A program made the position numbers and the translations under genes. Under the pieces are notes generated by a model. That model saw only the letters and a list, made by a program, of their open reading frames with translations, did not search any database and had not been told where the DNA came from. A stretch of 64,000 nt of DNA from NCBI GenBank assembly GCA_022601135.1, contig JAHZJB010000139.1:27826-91825 (forward strand), in the 5' to 3' direction. Positions 8,936 to 19,178 of this stretch are shown in pieces (position 1 is the first letter of the stretch; every line of letters begins with the position of its first letter). Source of the DNA: Actinomycetes bacterium. GTDB lineage: Bacteria > Actinomycetota > Actinomycetes > Mycobacteriales > Mycobacteriaceae.

Positions 8936-10645
8936 ATGACGCCTCGCCTGCCTCGCCCTTGGACCCCGCGAGGTTCCGTCGCGGCTCATGCGCACCACCG
9001 TGCGCGTCGAACAACTCTGCTGTCCGTGGTGCTGGCTCTGGTGGGCGCAGTCGGCCTAACATCCTGCTCGGACGGCACCGCGGACTCGATCGACTACGCC
9101 GTGGACGGCGCCCTGATCAGCTACAACACCAACACCGTGGCCGGGGCCGCGTCGGGCGGTCCGCAGGCCTTCGCCCGCGTGTTGACCGGCTTCAGCTACC
9201 ACGGCCCAGAAGGTCAGATTGTGGCTGACAACGATTTCGGAACCATCGCGGTGGTGGGCCGGACGCCGCTGGTTCTCGACTACGAGATCAAGTCCGACGC
9301 TGTGTATTCCGACGGAAAGCCGATCACCTGCGACGACATGGTGCTGGCCTGGGCGTCGCAGTCGGGTCGGTTCCCGAAGTTCGCCGCGGCCAACCGGGCC
9401 GGATACGCCGACATCGCCTCCGTCGACTGCGCACCGGGCGAACGGAAGGCGCGGGTGTCCTTCGCGCCGGATCGGGCGTTCACCGACTATGGCCAATTGT
9501 TCGCCGCAACCTCGATGATGCCCTCGCACGTCATCGCCGACGTGCTCGGCCTCGACGAAGGCGGGGTTACGACGGCGTTGCTCGACAACGATGGGCCTGT
9601 CATCGAGCGCATCGCGCAGGTCTGGAACAACACGTGGAACCTGACGCCGGATTTGGATGTGAAACGCTTCCCGTCGTCGGGTCCCTACAAGTTGGATTCG
9701 GTGACCTCCGACGGTGCAGTCGTGCTGGTGGCCAACGACAAGTGGTGGGGCACCAAACCGGTCACCGCCAAAGTCACCGTGTGGCCCCGCAGCGCCGACA
9801 TGCAGGACCGGGTCGATGAAGGCGCCTACGACGTCGTCGACATCGCTACTGGATCGTTGGGCACTCTCAATCTCCCCGACGATTACGTGCGGACCGAGGC
9901 GCCTTCGGCGGGCGTCGAGCAGCTGATCTTTGCTCCGCAGGGGCCGCTGGCCGCGGTGCCGGCGCGCCGGGCCCTGGCGCTGTGTACCCCGCGTGAGGCC
10001 ATTGCGCGCAATGCGGAGGTGCCGATTTTCAATTCGCGGCTCAATACCGCAACCGAGGACGCCTACGGAGCTGCCGAGACCGCGCCCGAGGCCGCACAGT
10101 TCGTCGCGGGTAACCCCGATGCAGCCCGCGCGGCTCTGGGCGGCCAGCCCCTGACCGTCCGAATCGGTTATCAGACACCGAATGCCCGGCTCGCCGCCAC
10201 CGTCGGGGCCATCGCAAAGTCGTGCGAGCCGGCCGGCATCACGGTCGAGGACGTCGCCGGGGACCACATCGGGCCACTGGCGTTGCCGGGCAACGACATC
10301 GACGTCCTGATCGCGAGCACCGGCGGCGCGGCGGGAAGCGGCTCGTCGGGGTCGTCGGTGATGGACGCGTACAGCCTGCACAGCGGCAACGGCAACAACC
10401 TGCCGCGATACGCCAACGAACGCATCGACGGAATCATCTCGACGTTGGCCGTGACAACGGACCCCAAGGAACTGTCCCGGCTGCTTGGGGAGGCGGGCCC
10501 GATCTTGTGGGCCGATATGCCGACCCTGCCGCTGTACCGTCAGCAGCGGACTCTGCTGACGTCGGCGAAGATGTTTGCGGTGAGCGGCAATCCGACACGT
10601 TGGGGTGCAGGCTGGAACATGGACCGCTGGAAGCTGAGCCGGTGA
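8936..10645 (+). CDS. Family 5 extracellular solute-binding lipoprotein (Rv2585c-like)
   Basis: A 569-aa predicted lipoprotein. A basic N-terminus, a hydrophobic stretch (about 27-41) and the lipobox LTSC, with Cys44 as the acylated residue, mark export and lipidation. The mature part resembles substrate-binding proteins of oligopeptide/dipeptide ABC transporters (SBP family 5), with segments such as [16 protein letters not shown] and SSGPYKLDS. No permease or ATPase genes are adjacent; it lies between secF and apt as in M. tuberculosis, so the ligand and partner are unknown. The TGA stop overlaps the apt GTG. Confidence 0.88.
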   Translation: MTPRLPRPWTPRGSVAAHAHHRARRTTLLSVVLALVGAVGLTSCSDGTADSIDYAVDGALISYNTNTVAGAASGGPQAFARVLTGFSYHGPEGQIVADNDFGTIAVVGRTPLVLDYEIKSDAVYSDGKPITCDDMVLAWASQSGRFPKFAAANRAGYADIASVDCAPGERKARVSFAPDRAFTDYGQLFAATSMMPSHVIADVLGLDEGGVTTALLDNDGPVIERIAQVWNNTWNLTPDLDVKRFPSSGPYKLDSVTSDGAVVLVANDKWWGTKPVTAKVTVWPRSADMQDRVDEGAYDVVDIATGSLGTLNLPDDYVRTEAPSAGVEQLIFAPQGPLAAVPARRALALCTPREAIARNAEVPIFNSRLNTATEDAYGAAETAPEAAQFVAGNPDAARAALGGQPLTVRIGYQTPNARLAATVGAIAKSCEPAGITVEDVAGDHIGPLALPGNDIDVLIASTGGAAGSGSSGSSVMDAYSLHSGNGNNLPRYANERIDGIISTLAVTTDPKELSRLLGEAGPILWADMPTLPLYRQQRTLLTSAKMFAVSGNPTRWGAGWNMDRWKLSR

Positions 10646-11226
10646 GCACCGGAGCCGGGCCGCCGGCGACATCAGACACCGGAGCCGGGCCGTCGGCGAC
10701 ATCGGGTGATGTTTCGCATGTCATCGCTTCCCTGCTGCGTGAAGTGCCTGATTTTCCCGAGCCGGGCATTCAATTCAAGGACCTGACACCGGTGCTTGCC
10801 GACGCTCGCGGGCTGGCCGAGGTCAGCGATGCCATCGCCGACCGCGCTCGCGGCGTGGATCTCGTGGCCGGTGTCGATGCCCGGGGATTCCTGCTCGGTG
10901 GCGCGGTGGCCCTCAAACTGGGCATTGGCGTGGTTGCGGTACGCAAGGGCGGCAAGCTGCCGCCGCCGGTGTTCAGCAAGACCTACACCCTCGAATACGG
11001 CACCGCGACACTGGAGGTTCCTGCCGACGGCATCGACCTGGCGGGGCGCTCGATCGTGGTGATCGACGACGTGCTCGCCACCGGGGGAACGTTGGCCGCC
11101 ACCAACCAATTGCTCACGTCGGCGGGTGCGCGGGTGACGGGGGCGGTGGTGATGCTCGAGCTCGCGGCGCTCGGCGGTCGCGCATTACTCGATCCACTGT
11201 CTGTTGTCAGCTTGTACGCCGTCTGA
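10642..11226 (+). CDS. apt: Adenine phosphoribosyltransferase
   Basis: Apt (194 aa from this start) makes AMP from adenine and PRPP in purine salvage. Visible are [13 protein letters not shown] near 36, the [10 protein letters not shown] segment, and the PRPP-binding motif [11 protein letters not shown] near 137-147. The start is the GTG overlapping the upstream stop (GTGA). The first 22 residues are non-conserved and contain a duplicated TGAG-P-ATS unit; translation from a later codon is possible but no better signal is seen. It precedes relA, as in many actinobacteria. Confidence 0.95.
   Translation: MSTGAGPPATSDTGAGPSATSGDVSHVIASLLREVPDFPEPGIQFKDLTPVLADARGLAEVSDAIADRARGVDLVAGVDARGFLLGGAVALKLGIGVVAVRKGGKLPPPVFSKTYTLEYGTATLEVPADGIDLAGRSIVVIDDVLATGGTLAATNQLLTSAGARVTGAVVMLELAALGGRALLDPLSVVSLYAV
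10648..10703 (+). repeat. Tandem 26-bp repeat (30-bp period) at the start of apt
   Basis: Two copies of a 26-bp sequence (10648-10673 and 10678-10703), differing at one base, lie at the very beginning of apt and encode the duplicated TGAG-P-ATS peptide ahead of the conserved phosphoribosyltransferase fold. Confidence 0.85.
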
Positions 11227-11231
11227 GCGGA

Positions 11232-11237
11232 TATCCT
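11232..11237 (+). promoter_or_regulatory. Candidate -10 element for relA
   Basis: TATCCT lies 28 bases before the relA ATG, in the short gap after apt, and fits the mycobacterial -10 consensus TANNNT. No -35 with good spacing is evident. I recall, without being able to check, that the same hexamer has been described for the M. tuberculosis rel promoter. Confidence 0.45.
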
Positions 11238-11265
11238 GCAGAGAGCACAGGCACCGGAGGTGAGC

Positions 11266-13653
11266 ATGGCCAGCGAGATCCACACCGACCCTGAGCCGGA
11301 CCAGGCCGCCGTGCAGTCACCGTCGGGCGAGAGCGCCTCGAACCCGGCGACGCAGCCCCTGGAGACCTCCAAGGTCGACGGACCAAAAACGACGACGAGC
11401 GCGTCGCGGCGAGTGCGGGCCCGGCTCGCCCGCCGAATGACCTCCCAGCGCAGCATGATCAACCCGGTCCTCGAGCCGTTGGTTGCCGTACACCGTGAGA
11501 TCTACCCGAAAGCGGATTTGACGCTGCTTCAGCGTGCCTACGCGGTTGCCGAGCAACGTCACGGTGACCAGCTGCGCCACTCCGGCGACCCCTACATCAC
11601 CCACCCGCTCGCCGTCGCCAATATCCTGGCCGAGCTCGAGATGGACACGATCACCTTGATCGCCGCACTGTTGCACGACACTGTGGAGGACACCGGCTAC
11701 ACGCTGGAGGCGCTCACCGAGGAATTCGGCACGGAGGTCGGTCACCTCGTGGACGGCGTCACCAAACTGGACAAGGTCGCGCTGGGTACCGCGGCTGAGG
11801 GCGAGACGATCCGCAAGATGATCATCGCCATGGCGCGCGATCCGCGGGTGCTGGTGATCAAGGTTGCCGACCGGCTGCACAACATGCGCACGATTCGGTT
11901 CCTGCCTCCGGAAAAGCAGGCGCGCAAGGCCCGAGAGACTTTGGAAGTGATTGCGCCGCTTGCCCATCGGCTGGGTATGGCGACCGTCAAATGGGAACTT
12001 GAGGATCTCTCGTTCGCGATCCTGCATCCGAAGAAGTACGAGGAGATCGTGCGACTGGTCGCTGACCGCGCGCCGTCGCGCGACACGTATCTGGCAAAGG
12101 TTCGTGCCGAGATCGTCAAGACATTGACCAAGTCGAAAATCAACGCAACCGTCGAAGGAAGACCCAAGCACTACTGGTCGATCTACCAGAAGATGATCTT
12201 CAAAGGCCGCGACTTCGACGATATCCACGACCTGGTGGCTGTGCGGATACTGTGCGATGAGATCAGAGACTGCTACGCAGCGGTGGGCGTCGTGCACTCG
12301 CTGTGGCAGCCGATGGCGGGTCGCTTCAAGGACTACATCGCTCAACCGCGCTACGGGGTGTATCAGTCGTTGCACACCACCGTGGTCGGCCCGGAAGGCA
12401 AGCCGCTGGAGGTGCAGATCCGCACGCGGGACATGCACCGCACCGCCGAGTACGGCATCGCCGCGCACTGGCGCTATAAAGAGGTCAAGGGACGCAACGG
12501 ATTACCCTCGGGGCATGCCGCCGCCGAGATCGATGACATGGCCTGGATGCGCCAGCTGTTGGACTGGCAGCGTGAGGCGGCTGATCCCGGAGAGTTCCTC
12601 GAGTCGCTGCGTTACGACCTCGCAGTGCGGGAGATCTTCGTCTTCACGCCCAAAGGTGACGTGATCACCCTGCCGGCCGGTTCCACGCCAGTCGATTTCG
12701 CCTACGCGGTGCACACCGAGGTCGGGCACCGCTGCATCGGTGCCCGAGTCAACGGTCGCCTCGTGGCGCTGGAGCGCACCCTCGAAAACGGGGAACTGGT
12801 AGAAATCTTTACCTCGAAAGCCGCCAACGCCGGTCCGTCACGGGATTGGCAAACGTTCGTAGGATCGCCTCGGGCGAAGGCCAAGATCCGCCAGTGGTTC
12901 GCCAAGGAGCGACGCGAAGAGGCTCTGGAGTCCGGCAAGGACGCGATCGCTCGCGAGGTGCGTCGGTGCGGACTTCCGTTGCAGCGCTTGATGACCGGCG
13001 ATTCCATGGGAGCACTGGCGCGTGAGCTGCACTATGTCGACGTCTCCGCGCTATACACGGCGGTCGGTGAGGGGCACGTGTCGGCGCGCCACGTCGTGCA
13101 GCGACTCGTCGCACAACTCGGCGGTGACGACGAGGCCGCCGACGAACTGGCGGAGCGGTCCACGCCCGCGACCATGCCGATGCGTCAGCGCAGTACCGAC
13201 GACGTCGGTGTGGCGGTGCCGGGTGCGCCGGGCGTCCTGACGAAGCTCGCCAAGTGTTGCACCCCGGTACCGGGCGACAACATCATGGGGTTCGTGACCC
13301 GGGGCGGGGGAGTCAGCGTGCATCGCACGGACTGTACGAACGCCAACTCGCTGAAAGAACAGTCTGAACGGCTCATCGATGTGCTGTGGGCGCCATCGCC
13401 GTCATCGGTGTTCCTGGTGGCGATCCAGGTGGAGGCACTGGACCGGCACCGGTTGCTGTCGGATGTCACCCGGGTATTGGCCGATGAGAAGGTCAACATT
13501 CTGTCCGCATCGGTGACGACATCAAACGAACGCGTGGCGGTCAGCCGGTTCACCTTCGAGATGGGCGACCCCAAGCACCTTGGGCATGTGCTCAACGTGG
13601 TGCGCAATGTCGAAGGCGTCTTCGATGTCTACCGCGTCACCTCGGCGGCCTGA
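11266..13653 (+). CDS. relA: RelA/SpoT bifunctional (p)ppGpp synthetase/hydrolase
   Basis: A 795-aa Rel enzyme that makes and degrades (p)ppGpp in the stringent response. Domains in order: HD hydrolase with His137-Asp138 in LLHDTVED; synthetase with [13 protein letters not shown] near 290; TGS domain with [12 protein letters not shown] near 460; a conserved-cysteine region with KCCTPVPGD near 660; and a C-terminal ACT domain. The sequence is near-identical in pattern to M. tuberculosis Rel (Rv2583c). I chose the ATG at 11266 over the GTG at 11260 because GGAGG at 11256-11260 is correctly spaced for the ATG. Confidence 0.98.
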   Translation: MASEIHTDPEPDQAAVQSPSGESASNPATQPLETSKVDGPKTTTSASRRVRARLARRMTSQRSMINPVLEPLVAVHREIYPKADLTLLQRAYAVAEQRHGDQLRHSGDPYITHPLAVANILAELEMDTITLIAALLHDTVEDTGYTLEALTEEFGTEVGHLVDGVTKLDKVALGTAAEGETIRKMIIAMARDPRVLVIKVADRLHNMRTIRFLPPEKQARKARETLEVIAPLAHRLGMATVKWELEDLSFAILHPKKYEEIVRLVADRAPSRDTYLAKVRAEIVKTLTKSKINATVEGRPKHYWSIYQKMIFKGRDFDDIHDLVAVRILCDEIRDCYAAVGVVHSLWQPMAGRFKDYIAQPRYGVYQSLHTTVVGPEGKPLEVQIRTRDMHRTAEYGIAAHWRYKEVKGRNGLPSGHAAAEIDDMAWMRQLLDWQREAADPGEFLESLRYDLAVREIFVFTPKGDVITLPAGSTPVDFAYAVHTEVGHRCIGARVNGRLVALERTLENGELVEIFTSKAANAGPSRDWQTFVGSPRAKAKIRQWFAKERREEALESGKDAIAREVRRCGLPLQRLMTGDSMGALARELHYVDVSALYTAVGEGHVSARHVVQRLVAQLGGDDEAADELAERSTPATMPMRQRSTDDVGVAVPGAPGVLTKLAKCCTPVPGDNIMGFVTRGGGVSVHRTDCTNANSLKEQSERLIDVLWAPSPSSVFLVAIQVEALDRHRLLSDVTRVLADEKVNILSASVTTSNERVAVSRFTFEMGDPKHLGHVLNVVRNVEGVFDVYRVTSAA

Positions 13654-13702
13654 ACCATGTGTCGGGCGCTCCACGATGCGGGCCCGCCGGCGCGGTCCCG
13701 GT

Positions 13703-13739
13703 CCGCCTGCACCGGCCTCCCTTCGGGTGGATCAGGCGG
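13703..13739. terminator. Candidate bidirectional hairpin between relA and ppiB
   Basis: CCGCCTG (13703-13709) and CAGGCGG (13733-13739) form a seven-base stem enclosing further pairing (CACC with GGTG) in the 108-bp gap between convergent relA and ppiB. It lacks a T-tract, as is usual for mycobacterial 3' ends; a terminating role is inferred from position. Confidence 0.4.
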
Positions 13740-13761
13740 GTAGGTCACCGCGGCTCCAGCG

Positions 13762-14658
13762 TCAATCCAGGGCTATCGACTGCACATTGACGTCGAGCTT
13801 AGGCGCGCCATCCGGTCCGCCGTCGACGGTGCCCTCGGCGGCGATCTTGTCCAGCGTCGCCAGGCCGGTTTCGTCGATGGTGCCGAAGACCGTGTAGTTC
13901 GGCGGCAGTTGAGAGTCCTGGAACACGAGGAAGAACTGGCTGCCGTTGGTGCCCGGGCCCGCATTGGCCATCGCCAGGGTTCCCCGCGGGTAGATCACGG
14001 GCTCCATCAGCTTGGGATCATTCGGCGGGTATTGGTCAGTCGGGTATTCGTTGACGAACTGGTAACCCGGGCCACCGGTGCCCAGACCCGTCGGGTCGCC
14101 ACACTGCAGGACGGCCAGCGCTTCGCTGGTGGTCAGCCGGTGGCAGGGGGTGTCGTTGAAGAAGCCTTGCTGGGCCAGGCTGGCGAAGCTGTTCACGGTG
14201 CACGGCGATTTGCCGTTGTCGAGCTGCAGCCCGATGTTGCCCTGGTTGGTCGCCATGCTGGCGCTGATTTGGGCCGGCTCGGTCGGCACCTTGCCAGAGC
14301 GCGGCGGCTCGTTCGGCTTGCTGGCCTCTTCAGGGGATGCGGGGTACTGGCAGTCGCTGCCCAACCCCTCCGGCGCCTGGAACGGCGGCAGCGCACCGGA
14401 CTGCGCCGTCGCGGGGGCGTCGAGCGGCGATGCCTCGGGCGGGGTCGTCATGGGACTGGTTGCCGACGCCTCCAAGCCGCCTGGATCGCGGTTGGTGATG
14501 AAGATTGTCGCCACCACCGCGCCGATCACCACAACTGCGGCTACGGCCGATCCGATGATCGTGTAGAGACGACGTTTGCGTTCGCTGTCGGCCCGTCGCT
14601 CGAGTTGCCGCTCGAGCTTGCGCTTGGCTGTCGCACGCCGTTGTTCGTTGGTCGGCAC
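13762..14658 (-). CDS. ppiB: Membrane-anchored cyclophilin-type peptidyl-prolyl isomerase
   Basis: A 298-aa PpiB-like protein (Rv2582 homologue). A basic cytoplasmic segment (about 1-30) is followed by one membrane helix (about 32-53), a Pro/Ala/Ser-rich linker, and a cyclophilin domain with FFNDTPCHRL and GTLAMANAGPGTNGSQFFLVF, the core of the isomerase site. It probably helps proteins fold outside the membrane. I place the start at GTG 14658 because GAGGAGG (complement of 14668-14674) lies nine bases upstream; a GTG twelve codons earlier has no such signal. Confidence 0.92.
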   Translation of the reverse strand: MPTNEQRRATAKRKLERQLERRADSERKRRLYTIIGSAVAAVVVIGAVVATIFITNRDPGGLEASATSPMTTPPEASPLDAPATAQSGALPPFQAPEGLGSDCQYPASPEEASKPNEPPRSGKVPTEPAQISASMATNQGNIGLQLDNGKSPCTVNSFASLAQQGFFNDTPCHRLTTSEALAVLQCGDPTGLGTGGPGYQFVNEYPTDQYPPNDPKLMEPVIYPRGTLAMANAGPGTNGSQFFLVFQDSQLPPNYTVFGTIDETGLATLDKIAAEGTVDGGPDGAPKLDVNVQSIALD

Positions 14659-14775
14659 CGCCGGTGTCCTCCTCGCGTTCGATCCGGTCGGCACCGAGTG
14701 TGCCAGCTGTTGCTGAATGCCGGTGCCGCGACCCTCCTGAACAGCGGTGCAAACTGAACGTGGGAAGCTTCAAGT

Positions 14776-15453
14776 GTGTTGATCACCGGATTCCCGGCCG
14801 GCATGTTGGCGTGCAACTGCTATGTGCTGGCCCCTCGGGACGGCGCTGATGCCATCATCGTCGACCCGGGCCAGCGCGCGATGGGCCCGCTGCGAAGAAT
14901 ATTGGACGAGCATCGCCTGACCCCGGCCGCGGTGCTGCTCACCCACGGCCACATCGACCACATGTGGTCGGCACAGAAGGTCGCCGACTCCTACGGCTGC
15001 CCGGTGTACATCCACCCGGAGGATCGCTGCATGCTCACCGATCCCATCAAGGGCTTCGGCCCCAGGTTCGCGCAACTCGCTTTTGGCGCGATGTTCCGCG
15101 AACCCAGGCAGGTCATCGAGCTAGATCGGGACGGCGACAAGGTTGAGCTGGGCGACATCACGGTCGCGGTCGATCACACACCAGGGCACACGCGGGGCTC
15201 GGTGGTTTTCCGGGTGGATGGCGATGTCCAGTCAGGGCCCGATTCAGTCGCGTTCACCGGGGACACGCTGTTCCGCCAGTCGGTGGGGCGCACCGATCTG
15301 TTCGGGGGCAGCGGGCGTGACCTGTTGGAGTCGATCGTGACGAAACTCCTGGTGCTCGATGACGACACCCTGGTACTTCCGGGGCACGGCGAGCGAACCA
15401 CCATCGGCGCCGAACGCCGTACCAACCCGTTCCTCGAAGGTCTGACCCCATGA
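14776..15453 (+). CDS. Metallo-beta-lactamase-fold hydrolase (glyoxalase II-like)
   Basis: A 225-aa hydrolase with the metal-binding motif THGHIDHMW near residue 56, [11 protein letters not shown] near 134, FTGDTLF near 158 and LPGHGERT near 203, giving a full dinuclear zinc site. It resembles Rv2581c, annotated as a possible hydroxyacylglutathione hydrolase; since mycobacteria use mycothiol, the true thioester substrate is open. The GTG start at 14776 is preceded by GGGAAG. The stop overlaps the hisS start as ATGA. Confidence 0.9.
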   Translation: MLITGFPAGMLACNCYVLAPRDGADAIIVDPGQRAMGPLRRILDEHRLTPAAVLLTHGHIDHMWSAQKVADSYGCPVYIHPEDRCMLTDPIKGFGPRFAQLAFGAMFREPRQVIELDRDGDKVELGDITVAVDHTPGHTRGSVVFRVDGDVQSGPDSVAFTGDTLFRQSVGRTDLFGGSGRDLLESIVTKLLVLDDDTLVLPGHGERTTIGAERRTNPFLEGLTP

Positions 15454-16745
15454 CTGACGCTGTCTCGCCTCCCCCGTCGACGTCATCGGCGTCCTTTCAG
15501 GCTCCCAAGGGGGTGCCCGACTACCTGCCACCGGAGTCGGCAGGGTTCATCGCCGTGCGCCGAGGCCTGCTGGACGCCGCTCGACGCGCGGGCTACGGCG
15601 ACATCGAGTTGCCGGTCTTCGAGGACACGGCCCTGTTCGCCCGAGGGGTGGGGGAGTCCACCGACGTGGTCTCCAAGGAGATGTACACCTTTGCCGACCG
15701 TGGTGATCGGTCGGTGACTCTGCGTCCGGAGGGCACCGCGGGAGTCATGCGGGCAGTGATCGAGCACGGTCTGGATCGCGGCCAGCTCCCGGTCAAGCTC
15801 TGCTATGCGGGACCGTTCTTCCGCTACGAACGGCCCCAGGCCGGCCGCTACCGGCAGTTGCAGCAGGTCGGGGTGGAGGCCATCGGCGTCGACGACCCCG
15901 CGCTGGATGCCGAGGTCATTGCTGTCGCCGACGCCGGGTTCCGGGGCCTCGGGCTGGACGGTTTCCGCCTGGAGATCACCTCCCTCGGTGACGAAACCTG
16001 CCGACCGCAATACCGGGGACTGCTGCAGGACTTCTTGTTCGGGCTGGACCTAGACGAAGAAACTCGGCGCCGCGCCCTGTTGAACCCGCTGCGGGTCCTC
16101 GACGACAAGCGCCCGGCGATGCGGGCGCTGACCGCCGACGCTCCGGTGATGATCGACCATCTTTCTGATGCCGCCAAAGAGCATTTCGAGACGGTGTTGG
16201 CCCATCTGGATGCGTTGGCCGTGCCGTATCGGATCAACCCGAGGATGGTTCGTGGACTCGACTACTACACCAAGACGACCTTCGAGTTTGTCCACGACGG
16301 TCTGGGCGCGCAGTCCGGCATCGGTGGCGGCGGTCGCTATGACGGGTTGATGCACCAGTTGGGCGGGCGGGACCTGTCGGGTATCGGTTTCGGGCTCGGC
16401 GTCGACCGGACCCTGTTGGCCCTGCGCGCGGAAGGGAAATCGGCCGGATCGGGCGGCCGGGTCGACGTCTATTGCGTGCCGCTGGGGGAGCGGGCCAAGC
16501 TTGAACTGGCCGTGCTGGCCGCCAAGCTCCGGGGTGCCGGCGTGCGTGTCGACATCGCCTACGGTGGACGCGGGCTCAAAGGCGCGATGCGTGCTGCCGA
16601 TCGGTCAGGAGCGTCCTTCGCGCTGGTGGCCGGTGACCGCGACATCGAGGCGGGTACCGTCGGCGTCAAGGACCTGTCGACCGGTGAGCAGCTGGATGTC
16701 GCGTCGAACACAGTTGTGGCCGAGCTGCTTTCACGCCTCACCTAG
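15450..16745 (+). CDS. hisS: Histidyl-tRNA synthetase
   Basis: HisRS (431 aa) charges tRNA-His. Class II synthetase motifs are visible: motif 2 in [14 protein letters not shown] near 114-127, the histidine-binding segment [14 protein letters not shown] near 267, the glycine-rich [11 protein letters not shown] near 291 and motif 3 in [15 protein letters not shown] near 310. The C-terminal anticodon-binding domain follows from about 335. The ATG overlaps the stop of the upstream hydrolase, and a palindromic dispersed element begins four bases after the TAG. Confidence 0.98.
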   Translation: MTDAVSPPPSTSSASFQAPKGVPDYLPPESAGFIAVRRGLLDAARRAGYGDIELPVFEDTALFARGVGESTDVVSKEMYTFADRGDRSVTLRPEGTAGVMRAVIEHGLDRGQLPVKLCYAGPFFRYERPQAGRYRQLQQVGVEAIGVDDPALDAEVIAVADAGFRGLGLDGFRLEITSLGDETCRPQYRGLLQDFLFGLDLDEETRRRALLNPLRVLDDKRPAMRALTADAPVMIDHLSDAAKEHFETVLAHLDALAVPYRINPRMVRGLDYYTKTTFEFVHDGLGAQSGIGGGGRYDGLMHQLGGRDLSGIGFGLGVDRTLLALRAEGKSAGSGGRVDVYCVPLGERAKLELAVLAAKLRGAGVRVDIAYGGRGLKGAMRAADRSGASFALVAGDRDIEAGTVGVKDLSTGEQLDVASNTVVAELLSRLT

Positions 16746-16748
16746 TCT

Positions 16749-16813
16749 CCGCGAGCGCGCGTGTCAGCACGGCGACGCGCCGTCCGGCGCCGTGCAAAAC
16801 GTTGCGCTCGCGG
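16749..16813 (+). repeat. Dispersed palindromic element, copy A
   Basis: A 65-bp element between convergent hisS and the DUF2254 gene. Outer arms CCGCGAGCGC (16749-16758) and GCGCTCGCGG (16804-16813) are perfect complements, and a nested pair GCACGGCG (16767-16774) with CGCCGTGC (16788-16795) pairs inside. Related copies are at 18388-18452, 36792-36856 and 58100-58157. It may act as a transcript 3'-end structure. Confidence 0.85.
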
Positions 16814-16830
16814 TCGCGATCGGATCTGAC

Positions 16831-18234
16831 TCAGGTGGGTGCCCAGCGCTGATCCAGCGCCTCGCGGACCTGTCGGGCGAGTTGATCGAAGCGCCGGCGT
16901 TCGACCGCGTCGAAGTCGTGATCAGCGGCGGCGGCTTCCAGTTGTCGGAGCCGGTCGGCAATTGCTCTGCGGTGTGCGGGCTGGGACACCACCCATGCGA
17001 GTTCACGCAGCATCGACAGCATCCGGGCCAGCACCGCAGGATCGCTTGCGCCGTAATGCTGTGCCTGCCGGTACACCAGGTCGAGCAGATCGGGCAGGTC
17101 CGGGCGGGCCAGGACCACCCGCACGACCTGATTTTCGTCGCGCAGGATCCGACGTCCCAGGCGGTAGCCCGCGAGTTCGCAAAGAATCGCCCCGCATGAG
17201 TTCAGCCCGTGCACGGCTGTGGTCGGATCGTTGATTCCCGGGCTCAGCGCCCGGATCACCACATCCGTGAGCTGACGAAGCCCGTAGCCGATGTCCTGGG
17301 TTGCGGTGCGCTCGATGCCGATTGTCAGCGCACACGCCACCTGATGGCGCAGGGTTGTCAGCTGCTCTTCGTCGAGGCCGGCGTCCGGCGGCTTCGTCCC
17401 CCAGCACAACGCCACCGGCGTGCCCTCCATCACCACGGATCCGACCGCACGGTCGACCCATATCACCGCGTCGGCGTCGACCGCGGCGGCCAGCAGGGCT
17501 TGCTCGTCAGCCTCGACCAGGTAGCCCGAAGAAGGAGCGGGCACTATCCCGGCGTTCCTCGGCGGGGACGGGGCGACGTCGTCGGTGTTCTCGCCAACCG
17601 GTTCGAGCAACCGGTACGCGGTGTCCTTGACGTCGGAAGAGACGTGCCCGAGCGTCGTCTCGATGCGGATTTGGCGGACCAAATGCCCGAGGAACAGAAC
17701 AAGAGCCAGGACGCTGGCCATGGCCAGCACGTAGGCCACCGTGACCGCTATCTGCGGAACGAATTCCGGGCCTTCGTCGCCGTCGTTGCGGACCGTGCGC
17801 AGAACGGTGATCGAGTAGGCGAAGGTCGCGAGGAACAGCGCAAGCGTGCGCTGGACGAACCGATCCGCTGCGAACGTCCGCAACAGTCTCGGCGTGTACT
17901 GGCTGCTGGCCAGCTGCAGCGTGATCAGGGTCAACGAGAACGTCAGTGACGTCACCGTGATCAGCGCGGTCGCGATGGCTCCCAGGAGTTCCCTCGCCGC
18001 GTTGGGGCCTCCACCGAACAGGTAGCTCGCCAACACCTGCGGCATCTGCGGATCCAGGACGGCATCGAGCGCTGGCAGGACGACACCGGCGACGGCAGCG
18101 AGCACCACGCCCAGTGCCGGGACCGGCCACAGCCGAGTGCGTACCGCGTCGACGATCACGGCGCGCCGCTGCCTGGCGGCGTCGCTGATCCTGGAGGCGT
18201 CCCGATGACGCTCGATGTTGCGTCCTATCGACAT
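16831..18234 (-). CDS. DUF2254 integral membrane protein
   Basis: A 467-aa predicted membrane protein of the DUF2254 family. Four hydrophobic helices are in the N-terminal 45 percent (around residues 37-60, 82-107, 126-143 and 157-178), followed by a soluble C-terminal half with SPGINDPTTAVH near 330 and a helical end. Function is unknown; the fold has been considered channel-like by sequence, which I cannot verify here. It is transcribed alone, convergent with hisS and flanked on both sides by copies of the dispersed palindromic element. ATG start. Confidence 0.85.
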   Translation of the reverse strand: MSIGRNIERHRDASRISDAARQRRAVIVDAVRTRLWPVPALGVVLAAVAGVVLPALDAVLDPQMPQVLASYLFGGGPNAARELLGAIATALITVTSLTFSLTLITLQLASSQYTPRLLRTFAADRFVQRTLALFLATFAYSITVLRTVRNDGDEGPEFVPQIAVTVAYVLAMASVLALVLFLGHLVRQIRIETTLGHVSSDVKDTAYRLLEPVGENTDDVAPSPPRNAGIVPAPSSGYLVEADEQALLAAAVDADAVIWVDRAVGSVVMEGTPVALCWGTKPPDAGLDEEQLTTLRHQVACALTIGIERTATQDIGYGLRQLTDVVIRALSPGINDPTTAVHGLNSCGAILCELAGYRLGRRILRDENQVVRVVLARPDLPDLLDLVYRQAQHYGASDPAVLARMLSMLRELAWVVSQPAHRRAIADRLRQLEAAAADHDFDAVERRRFDQLARQVREALDQRWAPT

Positions 18235-18387
18235 GGAGAACCAGCCAGACAGTGTCGAGCCCGGTCGCTGGAGTCCTCACCACGCCCGACGTTGTCCGCA
18301 CCGGCATGGTTGATCATGGGTGATGACCGTACCGATGTTGCGGCCGGTCGGCGGTGGGAGGCGGGGATTTCGGGGCCAGATCCCCTG

Positions 18388-18452
18388 CCGACGAACGCGC
18401 GTAATTGCACACAAAGTTGCGGTGTGTCTCGTACGGACACGCGCGCTCGCGG
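18388..18452 (-). repeat. Dispersed palindromic element, copy B
   Basis: A 65-bp copy on the minus strand in the 251-bp gap 18235-18485. On that strand it begins CCGCGAGCGCGCGTGTC and ends CGTTCGTCGG. The outer stem forms about eleven pairs with one G-T pair and a bulged base, and an inner CACAC/GTGTG stem replaces the different inner stem of copy A. It lies 33 bases past the urtE stop in the direction of urtE transcription. The rest of the gap holds no recognisable gene. Confidence 0.8.
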
Positions 18453-18485
18453 GACGGGGGGGCGGCGGCTGGCTGGCGGGCGGGG

Positions 18486-19178
18486 CTAGATGGCCAGGGC
18501 GGCGCGCACGTCGTGTTCGGATGACGAACCACCGGTGCCGCTGGAGGTCACCCGGCCGGCCTCGAGAACGTAGTACTGCTGAGAGGCCTCCAGGGCGAAG
18601 CCGATGTGCTGCTCGACCAGCAGGACGCCGAGGTCGCCGCGCGCGGTCAGTGCCGTGATGGCCTCTTCGATCTCGGCGACGACCGACGGCTGGATGCCCT
18701 CGGTCGGTTCGTCCAGGATGAGGCATTTCGGCGTCGTGATGAGCGCCCGGGCGATCGCCAGCTGTTGACGCTGACCACCGGAGAGCAGCCCGGCCCTTCG
18801 GTGCAACAGCTCCTTGAGCGCCGGAAACAGATCAAGTTGCTCGTCGATGAGCTGCTTTCCGTTCTTTCGTCCGTCAGCGACGACCTGTAGGTTTTCCGCG
18901 GTCGTCAGCTGCCCGAACGCCTGCTGGCCCTGCGGGACATAACCCAGGCCGCGGGCAACCCGTGCCGATGGGCGCAGTTTGGTGATGTCTGCACCGTCGA
19001 AAAGCACCGCGCCCGAACTGCACTTGAGCAGGCCCACCGCGGCCCGTAGCAGGGTCGTCTTGCCCGCCCCGTTGTGTCCCATCACCGCTGCCACCCCGTC
19101 GCTGGGCACCTCGACACTCACCCCGTGGATGACCTCGGAGCCGCCATAACCGCTGTGTACGTCGACAAGTTGTAGCAC
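18486..19178 (-). CDS. urtE: UrtE, urea ABC transporter ATP-binding protein
   Basis: A 230-aa ABC ATPase with Walker A GHNGAGKTT near 34, Q-loop in GYVPQGQQ, signature LSGGQRQQLAIARAL near 135 and Walker B LILDEPTEGIQPSV near 155. The EGIQPS tail is typical of UrtE/LivF-type subunits, and the five-gene context identifies the urea system. Last gene of urtABCDE; its GTG start directly abuts the urtD stop. Confidence 0.93.
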   Translation of the reverse strand: MLQLVDVHSGYGGSEVIHGVSVEVPSDGVAAVMGHNGAGKTTLLRAAVGLLKCSSGAVLFDGADITKLRPSARVARGLGYVPQGQQAFGQLTTAENLQVVADGRKNGKQLIDEQLDLFPALKELLHRRAGLLSGGQRQQLAIARALITTPKCLILDEPTEGIQPSVVAEIEEAITALTARGDLGVLLVEQHIGFALEASQQYYVLEAGRVTSSGTGGSSSEHDVRAALAI

